A DNA stretch of 64,000 bases from BOG-908 sp963751795 (lineage in GTDB: Bacteria; Pseudomonadota; Alphaproteobacteria; Acetobacterales; Acetobacteraceae), in contig CAVVVI010000002.1 in assembly GCA_963751795.1 (NCBI GenBank), positions 434,001 through 498,000 of the forward strand, in the 5' to 3' direction. The translations under genes were made by a program, and so were the position numbers. Of the stretch, positions 8,616 to 17,700 are shown piece by piece. The notes below the pieces were generated by a model. It saw nothing but the letters and a program-made list of their open reading frames with translations, was not told the DNA's origin and did no database searches. The number at the start of each line of letters is the position of its first letter. Positions within the stretch are counted from its first letter, which is position 1.

Positions 8616-9152
8616 CTACTTCGGCGAGAGGACCATGACCATCTGGCGCATTTCCATGCGCGGCATCTGCTCCACCTTGGTCGCCAGCTCCAGATCGGCG
8701 CGGATGCGCTCAAGCACCTTCACCCCGATATCCTGGTGGGCCATTTCACGGCCGCGGAAGCGCAGCGTCACCTTCACCTTGTCGCCTTCTTCGATGAAGC
8801 TTTTCATCGAGCGCAGCTTCACCTGGTAGTCGTTCTCGTCGATGTTCGGACGAACCTTGACTTCCTTGATTTCGATGACGCGCTGCTTCTTCTTGGCCTC
8901 GTTCTTCTTCTTCTGCAGTTCGTATTTGTATTTGCCGAAATCGAGGATCTTGCACACCGGCGGATCGGCGTTCGGGCTGATCTCCAGCAGGTCCAGCCCC
9001 ACGGCGTAGGCGCGCAGCAGCGCGTCGCGGGCGCTCATCACCCCCTGCATCTCGCCGTCCTGGTCGATCAGGCGCACCTGCGGCACGCGAATGTCTTCGT
9101 TTACACGGGGGCCGTCGCGGGAAGGGGCGGCGGGCATGGGGCCTCGGGCTAT
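8616..9152 (-). CDS. infC: Translation initiation factor IF-3, probable AUA start
   Basis: This is IF-3, which binds the 30S subunit, prevents premature 50S joining and proofreads initiator tRNA and start codon. The sequence contains the family core GPRVNEDIRVPQVRLID, LLEISPNADPPVCKILDFGK and the KVKVTLRFRGREMAHQ region of the C-terminal domain. The only conventional start is an ATG at 9137, but its upstream bases are not a ribosome site. An in-frame ATA at 9152 lies six bases after a clean AGGAGA (complement of 9159-9164) and gives an N-terminus ARGPMPAAPSRDGPRVNED like that of related IF-3 proteins, 178 residues long. IF-3 genes characteristically use AUU or AUA starts so that IF-3 represses its own translation. 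thrS lies upstream on the same strand; rpmI and rplT are not downstream. Confidence 0.93.
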   Translation of the reverse strand: MARGPMPAAPSRDGPRVNEDIRVPQVRLIDQDGEMQGVMSARDALLRAYAVGLDLLEISPNADPPVCKILDFGKYKYELQKKKNEAKKKQRVIEIKEVKVRPNIDENDYQVKLRSMKSFIEEGDKVKVTLRFRGREMAHQDIGVKVLERIRADLELATKVEQMPRMEMRQMVMVLSPK

Positions 9153-9164
9153 TGGTACTCTCCT
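9150..9164 (-). promoter_or_regulatory. infC ribosome binding site with rare AUA initiation codon
   Basis: On the reverse strand AGGAGA (9164-9159) is followed six bases later by ATA (9152-9150), in frame with infC. The spacing is ideal, whereas the ATG at 9137 lies 21 bases from this site. Discrimination by IF-3 against non-AUG/GUG/UUG codons is the known basis of infC autoregulation in enterobacteria; applying it here is inference. Confidence 0.7.
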
Positions 9165-9346
9165 GTAGAGGTGGCGGGCGGGCAGGCGCGTGTTGTGGCG
9201 CCATTAGGCTATGTAATCAAGAACCAAGGCTGAACGAGGGGGGCAGCAGCTTTGGGCGTTGGCATGCAGGCGACCGTTGCTTTGGCGGACGACCTGGCGC
9301 CAGGATGCCGGGTGCGGCTACCGCACGCGCAGCATGGGAGGCCAGC

Positions 9347-9760
9347 ATGGAAGCCGCGGCAGCGCCCGAGCGACCGACGACGGGCATCACGCCGTTCCTG
9401 ACGATCCAAGACGGGCGCGCTACCGAGGCGGTGGCGTTCTACACCCGCGCCTTTGCCGGCGTGCCGGTGGAGCGAAATGCGACGCCGGACGGGCGGCTGA
9501 TGCAGGCCTCGCTGAAGGTAAACGGCGGCTGGGTGATGCTGTCGGACTCCTTCGCCGAGCCGGGGGCTGCCGCCGGCCCGCAGGGCGGTATGGTGCTGCA
9601 TCTGCAGGTGGAGGATGCCGATGCCTGGTTCGGGCGGGCGATCGCAGCCGGCTGCACGGTGGTCGTGCCGCTGGCCGACCAGTTCTGGGGCGACCGCTAC
9701 GGCCAGCTGCGCGACCCGTTCGGGCATGGCTGGTCGATCGGCAGCCCGCTGCGGCGGTAG
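9347..9760 (+). CDS. VOC (glyoxalase/PhnB-like) family protein
   Basis: This 137-residue protein has the PhnB-like vicinal-oxygen-chelate fold. It shows an N-terminal ITPFLTIQDGRATEAVAFYT motif, a central GGWVMLSDSF strand, then HLQVEDADAWFGRA and a C-terminal QFWGDRYGQLRDPFGHGWSI signature. Such proteins are widespread; most are small enzymes or binding proteins of unknown substrate, and no metal ligands can be assigned with certainty. The ATG at 9347 has GGGAGG at 9336-9341, five bases upstream. The gene is inserted between thrS and infC on the opposite strand, so antisense transcription would cross the thrS-infC spacer. Its stop lies 17 bases from the thrS stop. Confidence 0.82.
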   Translation: MEAAAAPERPTTGITPFLTIQDGRATEAVAFYTRAFAGVPVERNATPDGRLMQASLKVNGGWVMLSDSFAEPGAAAGPQGGMVLHLQVEDADAWFGRAIAAGCTVVVPLADQFWGDRYGQLRDPFGHGWSIGSPLRR

Positions 9761-9777
9761 CGGGCCGCCGCCGGGGT

Positions 9778-11736
9778 TCAGGCGGCCGGTTCGGCCGCCC
9801 GCTCGGCGCGCAGCCGGCGGATATCGGGCGCCTCGGCCTCCTGCTGCAGCATCGCTACTGCGTCCTCCAACCCCAGCATCTCCTGCGTCTCGCTGCCCAG
9901 GCGGCGTAGCGCCACGCTGCGCTGCTCGGCCTCGCGCCGTCCCACCACGGCCAGCACCGGCACGTGGGCCAGGCTGTGCTCGCGCACCTTGGCGTTGATC
10001 TTCTCGTTGCGCGTGTCGGCCCGCGCGGCCAGGCCGGCGGCGCGCAGCGCGGCGGCCACCTCCTCGGCATAGTCGCCGGCATCCGAGACGATGCTGGCCA
10101 CCACTACCTGCACCGGCGCGAGCCAGAGCGGGAAGCGGCCGGCATATTGTTCGATGAGGATACCCAGGAAACGCTCGAAGCTGCCCAGGATCGCGCGGTG
10201 CAGCATCACCGGGCGATGGCGCGCGCTGTCCTCGCCCACGTATTCCGCGTCCAGCCGTTCGGGCAGCACGTAATCGACCTGCAGCGTGCCGCATTGCCAG
10301 TCGCGCCCGATGGCGTCGCGCAGCACGAATTCCAGCTTCGGGCCGTAGAACGCACCCTCGCCCGGGTTGAGCTCGTATTCCACGCCGGCCAGGGCGCAGG
10401 CTTCGCGCAAGGCGGCCTCGGCGCGGTCCCAGGTATCGTCGGCGCCGGCGCGCGATGTGGGGCGGTCGGCGAACTTGATGCGGAAATCGGGGAAGCCGAG
10501 ATCCTCATACACCGAGCGCAGCAGGGCCACGAAGCGCGCGGTCTCGGCCGGCACCTGCGCTTCGGTGCAGAAGATGTGCGCATCGTCCTGCGTGAAGCCG
10601 CGCACGCGCATGATGCCGTGCAGCGCGCCCGAAGGTTCGTAGCGGTGGCAGGCGCCGAATTCAGCCATGCGCCACGGCAGCTCGCGGTAGCTGCGCAGGC
10701 CGTGGCGGAAGATCTGCACGTGGCACGGGCAGTTCATCGGTTTGAGCGCCAGGCTTTTGTCCTCGTCCTCCACCTGGGCGATGAACATGTGCTCGCGGTA
10801 GCTGTCCCAATGGCCCGAGCGCTCCCACAGCACGCGGTCCACCAGCTGCGGCGTGCGCACCTCCTCGTAGCCGCCGGCCGTCTGCCGGCGGCGCATGTAA
10901 TCCTCCAGCGTGCGGTACAGCCGCCAGCCTTTCGGGTGCCAGAAGATGCTGCCGACCGCTTCCTCCTGGATGTGAAACAGATCCATCTCGCGGCCGATGC
11001 GGCGATGGTCGCGGCGTTCGGCCTCCTCGAGCTGGTGCAGATGCGCGTCGAGCTCGGCTCGGTCGCGCCAGGCGGTGCCGTAGATGCGCGTCAGCATGGC
11101 GTTGCGGTGATCGCCGCGCCAATAGGCGCCGGCCACCTTCATCAGCTTGAACGCGGTGCCGACATCCCCGGTGTCGCGCATGTGCGGGCCGCGGCAGAGG
11201 TCGAGCCAGTCGCCCTGGCGGTAGATGGTGATCGTCTCGCTGGCCGGCAGGTCGCGGATCAGCTCGGCTTTGTAACGTTCGCCGCGCGCCTCGAAAAAGG
11301 CGATGGCCTCGTGGCGGTCCCACTCTTCGCGGACGAACGGCGCGCGGGCGGCGACGATCTCGCGCATGCGAGCCTCGATGGCGGGAAAATCCTCCGGGCG
11401 GAACGGCTCGTTGCGCGCGAAATCGTAATAGAAGCCGTTCTCGATCGCCGGGCCGATGGTGACCTGGGTGCCGGGATGCAGCGACTGCACCGCCTCGGCC
11501 AGCACGTGCGCCACGTCGTGGCGGATCAGGCCCAGCGCATCGGGATCGCGACGGGTGACGAACACCACGCTGGCATCCGCGGCGATGCTGCGCGACAGGT
11601 CGGTGAGCTTGCCGTCCACCTTCATCGCGAGCGCGGCCTTGGCCAGGCCAGGGCCGATGGAGGCCGCGATCGCGGTGCCCGTCACCGCGCCCTCGAAGCG
11701 GCGGACGGAGCCGTCGGGCAGGGTGATGTCGGGCAT
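9778..11736 (-). CDS. thrS: Threonyl-tRNA synthetase
   Basis: This 652-residue class II synthetase charges tRNA-Thr. The TGS domain is at residues 1-65 (MPDITLPDGSVRRFEG), the editing domain at ~70-240 (including HDVAHVLAEAVQ and the C-terminal YRQGDWLDLCRGPHM), the catalytic core at ~245-530 and the anticodon-binding domain after that (PVQVVVASIVSDAGDYAEEV). Zinc ligands are visible as the Cys of MNCPCHVQIF, the His of DDAHIFC and the His of PVMLHRAILGS. The open frame continues upstream, but the family start is the ATG at 11736. It is divergent from an exported methyltransferase gene (146-base gap) and lies upstream of infC, as in many bacteria. No T-box or thrS operator structure was recognised. 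Confidence 0.95.
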   Translation of the reverse strand: MPDITLPDGSVRRFEGAVTGTAIAASIGPGLAKAALAMKVDGKLTDLSRSIAADASVVFVTRRDPDALGLIRHDVAHVLAEAVQSLHPGTQVTIGPAIENGFYYDFARNEPFRPEDFPAIEARMREIVAARAPFVREEWDRHEAIAFFEARGERYKAELIRDLPASETITIYRQGDWLDLCRGPHMRDTGDVGTAFKLMKVAGAYWRGDHRNAMLTRIYGTAWRDRAELDAHLHQLEEAERRDHRRIGREMDLFHIQEEAVGSIFWHPKGWRLYRTLEDYMRRRQTAGGYEEVRTPQLVDRVLWERSGHWDSYREHMFIAQVEDEDKSLALKPMNCPCHVQIFRHGLRSYRELPWRMAEFGACHRYEPSGALHGIMRVRGFTQDDAHIFCTEAQVPAETARFVALLRSVYEDLGFPDFRIKFADRPTSRAGADDTWDRAEAALREACALAGVEYELNPGEGAFYGPKLEFVLRDAIGRDWQCGTLQVDYVLPERLDAEYVGEDSARHRPVMLHRAILGSFERFLGILIEQYAGRFPLWLAPVQVVVASIVSDAGDYAEEVAAALRAAGLAARADTRNEKINAKVREHSLAHVPVLAVVGRREAEQRSVALRRLGSETQEMLGLEDAVAMLQQEAEAPDIRRLRAERAAEPAA

Positions 11737-11881
11737 GGTCGGGCGGGCTCCGGGCGGGATGGGCGCCTGTATGGCCGTGGAGCGCGGCCCAAGGCAAGGC
11801 AGGCGCGGGCGGCCGGCGATGCCTGCTTGCCGGGCGGCGGCGCGCGGAGGATGGTGCGGCCATCTCGCGGGAGACCACGCC

Positions 11882-12646
11882 ATGAGGATGTCCATCGCCC
11901 TAGCCTGCGCCGCTTTGGCCACTTCCAGCCTGCCGGCGCGCGCCGCCGTGCCGGAATATGACAGCCGCGCATTGGCCGCACCCGGCCGCCCGGCTGCCGA
12001 TACCGCGCGCGATGCGGCGCGCCACACGCTGGCGCTGCTGGTGTTCTCCGGCGCCAAGCCGGGCGACCGGGTGGCCGATTTCGTGCCCGGCAGCGGCTTC
12101 TTCACGCGGCTGTTCAGCCAGGTGGTGGGCGCCAAGGGCCATGTTTATGCCATCACCCCGGCCGAGCTGGCCGCTGCCAAGCCCGCTTTGGCGGCCGGTG
12201 TGGCGGCGCTGGCGGCCGAGCCCGCCTACGCCAACGTGACGGCGGTGGTGGAGCCCACGGCGCAGACTGGCGCCAAGGCGCTGGCCGAAGGGCCGCTCGA
12301 CCTGGTGTGGACCAGCGACAACTACCACGATCTGTACGGCTTCTTCGGCGCGGCCAAGGCGGCGGCGGCGGACGCGGCGATCTTCCGCGCGCTCAAGCCC
12401 GGCGGCGTGTTCGTGGTGATCGACCACGTGGCCCTGCCCGGCACCAGCAGCACGGCGCCGGGCCGTCTGCATCGCATCGACCCCGAGACGGTGAAGGCGC
12501 AGGTGCTGGCCGCCGGCTTCGTGCTGGACACCACTACAGACGTGCTGGCCAACCCCGCCGACCCGCATACCGCCCGCGTGTTCGACCCCGCCATCAAGGG
12601 CCGCACCGACCAGTTCGCCTTCCGGTTCCGCAAGCCGGCCAAGTAG
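11882..12646 (+). CDS. Exported class I SAM-dependent methyltransferase-like protein
   Basis: This 254-residue protein starts with a signal peptide (MRMSIALACAALATSSLPAR-A, with a likely cut after ARA near residue 22). A methyltransferase-like Rossmann domain follows: GDRVADFVPGSGFFTRLFSQ is motif I, KGHVYAITPAE is motif II, and ALKPGGVFVVIDHVALP is the motif V/VI region. Secreted versions of this fold occur in Proteobacteria as predicted methyltransferases; it is unclear how SAM would be available in the periplasm, so the protein may have a different role. Two adjacent ATGs exist (11882 and 11888). The following epimerase gene starts four bases after the stop, suggesting a two-gene operon. 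Confidence 0.78.
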   Translation: MRMSIALACAALATSSLPARAAVPEYDSRALAAPGRPAADTARDAARHTLALLVFSGAKPGDRVADFVPGSGFFTRLFSQVVGAKGHVYAITPAELAAAKPALAAGVAALAAEPAYANVTAVVEPTAQTGAKALAEGPLDLVWTSDNYHDLYGFFGAAKAAAADAAIFRALKPGGVFVVIDHVALPGTSSTAPGRLHRIDPETVKAQVLAAGFVLDTTTDVLANPADPHTARVFDPAIKGRTDQFAFRFRKPAK

Positions 12647-12650
12647 GGCC

Positions 12651-13763
12651 GTGCCTGCGGACGATGCGGCGGCGCTGGCGGCCGAGCTGGCGGCGCTGCG
12701 GCTCTGGCTGAGCGGCGCCGCCCTGCCGCTGTGGCTCGAACACGGCATCGACCGGGCGCGCGGCGGATTCTTCGAGGCGCTGGACCTGCACACCTATCGC
12801 TGTGCCGCGCCGTTCCGCCGCCTGCGCGTGGTGGCACGGCAGATCGTCGTGTTCTCCCAGGCGCACGCGCTGGGGCTGGCGGGCGCCGCCGACGCGGTGG
12901 CGCTGGGCCTGGCCTTCCTTGAGCGCCACGCCGCCCAGGACGACGGCGGCTACGCCTGGCGCTTCGATCTGGCGCACCGGCCCATCGACCTGACGCGCGA
13001 CCTGTACGACCATGCCTTCGTCCTGCTGGCCCTGGCCTCGGCCGCGCCCCTGGCCGGCCCGGCCGTGCTGCGCCCGCGTGCCCTGGCGTTGCTGGAATGG
13101 CTGGACTCGGCCTTTGCCCACCCCTTGGGCGGCTACCAGGAAAGCCTGCCGCCGGCGCTGCCGCGGCGGCAGAATCCGCACATGCACCTGCTCGAAGCGC
13201 TGCTGGCCGCCGGCGCCGCGTTCGGCGAGCCGGTGTTCCTGGCCCGTGCGCAGGCGCTGGTGGATCTATTCGCCACCCGGCTGTTCGACCACGAGACGGG
13301 CGCGCTGCCCGAGTTCTTCGACGACACGCTGGCGCCCCTGCGGCAGGACGGCCGCTTTCTGGTCGAGCCCGGCCACCATTGCGAGTGGGTGTGGCTGCTG
13401 GCCCAGGCCCGCACGCTGGGGCTGGTGGTGCCGGACGACCTGCCCGCCCGCCTGCTGGCGTTCACCGACCGCCATGCGGCCCACCCCGGCCACGGTGCAC
13501 TGATGGACGGGCTGGGCAGCGACGGCGCGGTGCGCGATGCCGGCGCCCGGCTATGGCCACAGACGGAGCGGCTGCGGGCGGCCTTCGTGCGGGCCGACGG
13601 CTCGTTGGCCCACCGGCTGGCGGCGGTGCGCGGGCTGGCGGCTTATCTGCGGCCGGATGGGCTGTGGCACGAGCGGCGGGGGGCGGATGGGGTGCTGTCG
13701 GGGGAGGCGGCGCCGGCTAGCTCTTTGTACCATTTGACGGGGGCTATTTTGGCGGTGGCTTAG
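12651..13763 (+). CDS. AGE-family epimerase/isomerase (N-acylglucosamine 2-epimerase-like)
   Basis: The 370-residue product has the (alpha/alpha)6-barrel pattern of the AGE family, which includes N-acylglucosamine 2-epimerase, cellobiose epimerase and bacterial mannose isomerase. Recognisable elements are the N-terminal WLEHGIDRARGGFFEALDL, RRLRVVARQIVVFSQAHAL, RDLYDHAFVLLALASA, the NPHMHLLEALLAAG helix with its catalytic-type His, and EPGHHCEWVWLL near residue 241. The last two motifs carry conserved active-site histidines. The product could be a mannose-6-phosphate isomerase-like enzyme feeding polysaccharide synthesis, but the substrate is not decided by sequence. The start used is GTG at 12651, four bases after the previous gene. 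The 3' end is followed by an A/T-rich hairpin repeat. Confidence 0.82.
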   Translation: MPADDAAALAAELAALRLWLSGAALPLWLEHGIDRARGGFFEALDLHTYRCAAPFRRLRVVARQIVVFSQAHALGLAGAADAVALGLAFLERHAAQDDGGYAWRFDLAHRPIDLTRDLYDHAFVLLALASAAPLAGPAVLRPRALALLEWLDSAFAHPLGGYQESLPPALPRRQNPHMHLLEALLAAGAAFGEPVFLARAQALVDLFATRLFDHETGALPEFFDDTLAPLRQDGRFLVEPGHHCEWVWLLAQARTLGLVVPDDLPARLLAFTDRHAAHPGHGALMDGLGSDGAVRDAGARLWPQTERLRAAFVRADGSLAHRLAAVRGLAAYLRPDGLWHERRGADGVLSGEAAPASSLYHLTGAILAVA

Positions 13764-13766
13764 GGA

Positions 13767-13812
13767 AGCAAGGCCTTCTTTTTCGAGAAAAAGAAGCAAA
13801 AAGCTTTTGCTA
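13767..13812. repeat. A/T-rich hairpin repeat, copy 1
   Basis: Between two convergent genes, CTTCTTTTT (13775-13783) and AAAAAGAAG (13788-13796) form a nine-pair stem with a CGAG loop, followed by a second palindrome at 13796-13810. A closely similar element lies at 56721-56770 in the opposite orientation, sharing the order GCAAGG, CTTCTTTTT, AAAAAGNAG, CAAAAA, CTTTTG. It stands out sharply from the GC-rich surroundings. It can serve as a bidirectional terminator; the conservation between sites suggests a dispersed repeat. Confidence 0.7.
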
Positions 13813-13863
13813 CTTTCGCTTGGAGTGCGGTGCGTACGTTGCTTGCTCCGGATGCGGTTCCGG

Positions 13864-14625
13864 TTAGGTGTAGAACCAGTCTTCCAGGTCGCGGAATATC
13901 TGTTGGATGCGCGATGTGGCTGCGACGTCCAGATCGGTGCGGTAGGTGAAGGGCTCGCCGGCGGCGATGCCGCCGTGGCGCGTGTTCTCGTAGCGGAGGT
14001 TGCGCAGCACCATGTAGGTCGGATCGAAGGCGTGCCCGACATGGGCGTATAGCCGCTCGCAGCTGCGCCTTGCATCCAGGCACAGATCCTCCAGCCGGAT
14101 GACGCAGAGGCGCGGATCGGCTGCCTGCACGGCCTGGCTGTACTGCGCGTAGAGCACCTGCAGATAGCCCAGCTTGTCGGGCGCATAGGCGTCGAACCAC
14201 GCCTCGTAGGCCGGACGGCCGGCGCGGCACCAATCCGAGTGGACGATGGCGCGCGGGTCCTTGAACACCAGGAATATTGGCGCCGTCACCTTGGCCATGC
14301 AGGTGGAGAGTTCCGCCAGGTAGCGCGGCGTCTTGTCGAAGATCGTGTGCGTGCCTGGCTGCAATATGGTGGCGCAGGAGTGCAGGCGCGCATAGAAGGC
14401 CGCGAAATCGTCCGTGTCGCAGCAATAATGCAGGGCCGCCTCGCCAATGCCCCAGCCCCATTGCGTGATCTCGGCGTGCACACAGAGCGCGGGAAAGGTG
14501 CGTGGTGTGTCCGCCAGCAGAACGCCGACCTCGAAGCCGGCATCGACGCCCGGCAGCTGTCGCAGCAGGTCGGAGACGAGCGTGGTGCCGCTGTGCTCCG
14601 GCCCGCAGATGATGAAGCCGAGCAT
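13864..14625 (-). CDS. Sulfotransferase family protein
   Basis: This 253-residue protein matches the sulfotransferase fold. The 5'-phosphosulfate loop is IICGPEHSGTTLVSDLL (residues ~5-21), and the 3'-phosphate motif is LVFKDPRAIVHSDW near residue 120. The LEDLCLDARRSCERLYAHVG segment further on is typical of the family's C-terminal half. It would transfer sulfate from PAPS to a carbohydrate or other small acceptor. The frame extends 28 codons upstream, but that part runs into a palindromic repeat; the ATG at 14625 follows a TGAGG ribosome site. Codon usage is visibly less GC-rich at third positions than in the neighbouring genes, and repeats flank both sides, which suggests acquisition by transfer. 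No partner genes are adjacent. Confidence 0.78.
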   Translation of the reverse strand: MLGFIICGPEHSGTTLVSDLLRQLPGVDAGFEVGVLLADTPRTFPALCVHAEITQWGWGIGEAALHYCCDTDDFAAFYARLHSCATILQPGTHTIFDKTPRYLAELSTCMAKVTAPIFLVFKDPRAIVHSDWCRAGRPAYEAWFDAYAPDKLGYLQVLYAQYSQAVQAADPRLCVIRLEDLCLDARRSCERLYAHVGHAFDPTYMVLRNLRYENTRHGGIAAGEPFTYRTDLDVAATSRIQQIFRDLEDWFYT

Positions 14626-14650
14626 GATTGCCTCAGGTTGATTGCAAACA

Positions 14651-14769
14651 AGCAAGGCCAGGGGCGCTGCCCCTGGACCCCGTTGGGGTTTGAAACCCCA
14701 AACCCCCACTAGGATTTCAAAGGCTAGCCTTTGATGGGGTCAAGGGGCAAAGCCCCTTGCCTTGCCTTC
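14651..14769. repeat. Multi-palindrome intergenic repeat element
   Basis: This 119-base intergenic block is made of four near-perfect palindromes in series: 14658-14676 (CCAGGGGC type), 14685-14699 (GGGGTTTGAAACCCC), 14718-14733 (CAAAGGCTAGCCTTTG) and 14741-14759 (CAAGGGGCAAAGCCCCTTG). It is bounded by GCAAGG and CCTTGC. Such modular palindromes resemble the REP/BIME-type elements of Rhodospirillales genomes. It lies between the sulfotransferase start and the metH stop and could also terminate or stabilise transcripts. Confidence 0.75.
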
Positions 14770-14785
14770 ATCCCCCTGCAGCCGC

Positions 14786-17700
14786 CTAAACCGAAAAGTA
14801 TTTGGCCGCCGGGTTCACCACCACGATCGCGCTCGTGCTCTGCTCGGGGTGCAGCTGCAACTCGTCGCTCAGCGACACGCCGATGCGTTCGGCACCCAGC
14901 AGCGCCAGCAGCTTGTCCTGGTCCTCGACACGCGGGCAGGCGGGATAGCCGAACGAGTAGCGCGAGCCGCGATAGTTCTGGCCCAGCATGCGTTCGATGT
15001 CGCGGTCGTCTTCGGCGGCGAACCCCAGCTCGGCGCGGATACGCTTGTGCACGTATTCGGCCATCGCCTCGGCCATCTCCACGCTGAGCCCGTGCAGATA
15101 GAGGTAGTCCTGGTAACGATTGTCCTCGAACCACAGGCGCGCCGTGTCGCTAGCGGCCTGGCCGACGGTGACGACCTGCAGGCCGATCACGTCGCGCTCC
15201 GCTTCGTCGATGTCGCGGAAGAAATCGGCGATGCATTCGCCGTCGTCCCTGGGCTGGCGCGGCAGGTTGAAGCGCGCCACTTCCGTAGTGCCGTCCTGCT
15301 CGAACACCACTAGATCGTTGCCCTGGCCTGCGGCTTTCCAATAGCCGTAGATCGCCTGCGGCCGCAGGATCGCCTCGGCCTCGCAGGTGGCGAGCATGCG
15401 CTTCATGATCGGGCGCAGCTCCTGCTTGGCCCAGCCGAGGAAGTCGTCGAGGTTCTTGCCCTGCTTCCTGAAGCCCCACTGGAATTGATACAGACTGCGT
15501 TCATTGAGGAACGGCACGACGGCCTTGGCCGGCGCTTCGACGATCCGGGCCCCCCAGAAGGGCGGCTCGGCCACCGGCACATCCTGCGTCAGCCGCCTGC
15601 GGCGCGCCTGCACCTGCGCCACGTCGATCGGCCGCCAGGCACGCTCGTCGGCCTGGCCCAGGCTACGCTTGGTATTGCGCGCCTTGCCGCTGCGCTTGGC
15701 CTGCAAGGCGGAGAGGTAGTCGTCGAAGCCGTTGCCGGTGACGCGGTCCATCAGGTGCAGGCCGTCGAACGCGTCGCGCGCATAGGCAACGCGGCCGCTG
15801 GCATAGGCGGCGACGCAATCGTCCTCCACGTAGTTGCGCGTCAGTGCGGCACCGCCGAGCAGCACGGGAATTTCGAGGCCCTGGCGGCTCATCTCCTCGA
15901 GGTTCTCGCGCATGATGACGGTTGATTTCACCAGCAGGCCGCTCATGCCGATGGCGTGCGCGCGGTGTTCGCGGGCAGCCTCCACCATGTCGGCCAGCTT
16001 CACCTTGATGCCGAGATTGACCACGCGGTAGCCGTTATTGGTCAGGATGATATCGACCAGGTTCTTGCCGATATCGTGCACGTCGCCCTTCACGGTGGCC
16101 AGCACGATGGTGCCTTTCTCCTGTCCGGCCACGCGCTCCATCAGCGGTTCCAGATAGGCTACTGCGGCCTTCATCGTCTCGGCCGATTGCAGCACGAAGG
16201 GCAGCTGCATCTTGCCGGCGCCGAACAGCTCGCCCACGATCTTCATACCGCCGAGCAGGATGTCGTTGATGATGGCCAGCGGTTTGTGCGCGACGAGCGC
16301 GGTATCCAGCTCGGCTTCCAGGCCCTTGCGGTCGCCATCCACGATGCGGTCGCGCAGGCGGCCCTCCACCGTCTCGCTCACCGCGCGCTTGGTGGTCTCG
16401 GCCAGCTTGCGGTCGGCGAAGATCGCCAGCATGCGCTGCAGCGGATCGTAACCCTCGCGGCGACGGTCGAAGATCAGGTCCTCGGCGACCTCCACCTCCT
16501 CGGCGGCGATCAGGTGCAGCGGGCGGATCTTGCTGACATGCACGATGGCGCCCGTCATGCCGGCGCGCACGGCGTGATCGAGGAACACGCTGTTCAGCAC
16601 GGCGCGCGCCGCCGGGTTGAGGCCGAAGCTGACGTTGGACAGGCCGAGGATGATCTGGATGTCGGGGAAGCGCTCGCGGATCATGCGGATGCCGTCCAGC
16701 GTCCAGGCGGCCAGCTTGCGGTCGTCCTCGCTGCCGGTGGCCACCGTGAAGGTCAGCGGGTCGATCAGCAGGTCGCTCTGCGGCAGGCCATACGTGTCGC
16801 AGGCGAACGCCACGAGCCGCTCGGCGATGCGCAATTTGTCTTCGGCGGTCTTGGCCATGCCGACTTCGTCGATGGTGAGCGCGATCACCGCGGCGCCGAA
16901 TTTTTTCGCCAGGCGAAGCCGGTCGGCCGCCGCACCCTCGCCGTCCTCGAAATTGATCGAGTTGATGATCGGCTTGCCGCCATGCAGCTTCAGCGCGCTT
17001 TCGATCACCGGCGTTTCGGTGCTGTCGATCACCAGCGGCACGTTCACCGAATTGGTGAAGCGACGGATCACCTCATCCATCTCGCGCTTCTCGTCGCGGC
17101 CGACAAAGGCGGTGCAGACATCGAGCGAGTTGCTGCCTTCGGCGGCCTGTTCGCGGGCCACGCTGACGCAGCCGTCCCAGTCGCCGGCTTCCTGCAGCTC
17201 GCGCCATTTCTTGCTGCCGTTGGCGTTGCAGCGCTCGCCGATGGAGAAGAAGCTGTTGTCCTGGCGCAAAGGTGTGGCGCTGTACAGGCTGGCCACGCTC
17301 GGCACCCAATACGATGTGCGCGTGGCCGGCACCGGCCGGAAGCCTTCGCCGCGACGCCGCAGCATGGCGTCCAGCGCCTCGATATGCGGCACGTCGGTGC
17401 CGCAGCAGCCGCCGATCAGGTTCAGCCCGTCTTCGGCCACGAAGCGTTCCATCCAGCTGGCCATCTCGGCGGCACCCAGCGGGTAGCGCGTGGCGCCATC
17501 GACCAGTTCGGGCAGGCCGGCGTTAGGCTGCACGCTGATCAGGCCGGGCCAGTTGGCCGCCAGCCAGCGCACGTGCTCGGCCATCTCCTGCGGACCGGTG
17601 GCGCAGTTCAGCCCGATCAGCGGCACGTCCAGCGCGTGCACGACGGTGGCGGCGGCCGCGATATCGGGGCCCACCAGCAGCGTGCCGGTTGTCTCCACCG

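Noticed and set aside
11737..12135. Upstream extension of thrS
   Set aside because: The family N-terminus begins at the ATG at 11736; the extension is antisense to the start of the exported methyltransferase gene.
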